Assembly (NCBI GenBank): GCA_005888465.1
Contig: VAYJ01000012.1
Location: forward strand, 1 to 13,612
Reading direction: 5' to 3'
From: Actinomycetota bacterium
GTDB lineage: Bacteria > Actinomycetota > UBA4738
DNA: 13,612 nt
Shown: piece by piece, positions 13,331 through 13,612 of the stretch
How the letters are laid out: every line of letters begins with the position of its first letter
Position numbering within the stretch: position 1 is the first letter of the stretch
The notes under the pieces: model-generated
Database searches by the model: none
What the model saw: the letters and a program-made list of their open reading frames with translations, nothing else
Told to the model about the DNA's origin: nothing
Program-made: the position numbers and the translations under genes

Positions 13331-13612
13331 CTAAGTATCTTCCTGCGTGACGCGGAGGATCTCTTCGACCGTCGTGATGCCCGCCCGGGCCTTGGCCCAG
13401 CCATCGTCGCGTAGGCTCACCATGCCGTGCTCGATGGCATGCCGCCGAATGACCCCCGTGGGTTTCTTCCCCAGGATGAGCCCGCGCGCCTCCTCGCTGA
13501 TGACGAAGAGCTCGTAGACACCGGTCCGGCCGCGATAGCCGGTACCCCGGCAGTCGTCGCAGCCCTTGCCTCTCGAGAGCTCGAGGCCCGTCGCGTCGGT
13601 GACCCCGAGGGC
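13331..13612 (-). CDS. gspE: GspE, T2SS secretion ATPase (C-terminal 93 residues, cut by window)
   Basis: The frame runs in from the right edge and stops at TAG (13333-13331); the start, Walker motifs and most of the ATPase are outside the window. The visible part carries half of the GspE zinc motif, GKGCDDCRGTGYRGRTGVYE (Cys18, Cys21 of the fragment; the first CxxC should lie just outside), then the conserved tail SLRDDGWAKARAGITTVEEI and ends RVTQEDT. GspE is the cytoplasmic hexameric ATPase that powers pseudopilus assembly and docks on GspL. It is the first visible gene of the locus on this strand. The zinc CxxC pair separates it from PilT-type ATPases, but PilB-type ATPases share it; gspF next door settles the name. 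Confidence 0.94.
   Translation of the reverse strand, partial: ALGVTDATGLELSRGKGCDDCRGTGYRGRTGVYELFVISEEARGLILGKKPTGVIRRHAIEHGMVSLRDDGWAKARAGITTVEEILRVTQEDT

Overview
The window is GC-rich, tightly packed bacterial DNA dominated by one system: a nearly complete type II secretion (T2SS, general secretion pathway) locus on the minus strand. Reading along that strand the order is gspE (only its last 93 codons lie in the window), gspF, then, past an oppositely oriented lytic transglycosylase gene, gspG-H-I-J-K-L-M-C-D. With the GspC gene placed next to last, just before the secretin, this resembles the Xanthomonas xps order (E-F-G-H-I-J-K-L-M-N-D) more than the Klebsiella pul order (C-D-E...). 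The base composition, the pilus-like GspL/GspM and a neighbouring cyclase-ATPase-TPR protein would suit an uncultured soil or subsurface lineage such as Rokubacteria/Methylomirabilota or a deltaproteobacterial group. That assignment is an impression from gene style and is weak.

Layout: 1-3279 (+) is a class III nucleotide cyclase fused to a zinc ribbon, a STAND-type ATPase and TPR repeats, cut by the left edge. It converges on gspD. 3353-11100 (-) is a single compact run of nine genes, gspG to gspD, joined by 4-8 nt overlaps or 1-2 nt gaps. 11101-11223 is a divergent intergenic region with candidate promoters both ways. 11224-11949 (+) is a secreted SLT-type lytic transglycosylase. 12006-13229 (-) is gspF and 13331-13612 (-) is the end of gspE.

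How they work together: GspE (cytoplasmic ATPase), GspF, GspL and GspM form the inner-membrane platform. GspG is the major pseudopilin, and GspH, I, J and K are minor pseudopilins that form the pseudopilus and its tip. GspC bridges to the outer-membrane secretin GspD. The transglycosylase could open peptidoglycan for the envelope-spanning complex. Prepilin peptidase (GspO) and a pilotin are not in the window.

Departures from textbook T2SS: the secretin carries a lipobox and has no recognisable pilotin-binding S domain. It also seems to lack the first conserved strand of the secretin core (a clean in-frame loss near 4196-4201). GspC has a proline-rich tail where a PDZ or coiled coil is usual. 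GspL looks like a PilM-PilN fusion. GspG has a vicinal Cys-Cys pair. I see no tRNA, rRNA, CRISPR array or insertion sequence, and no stretch over 300 bases without a gene.
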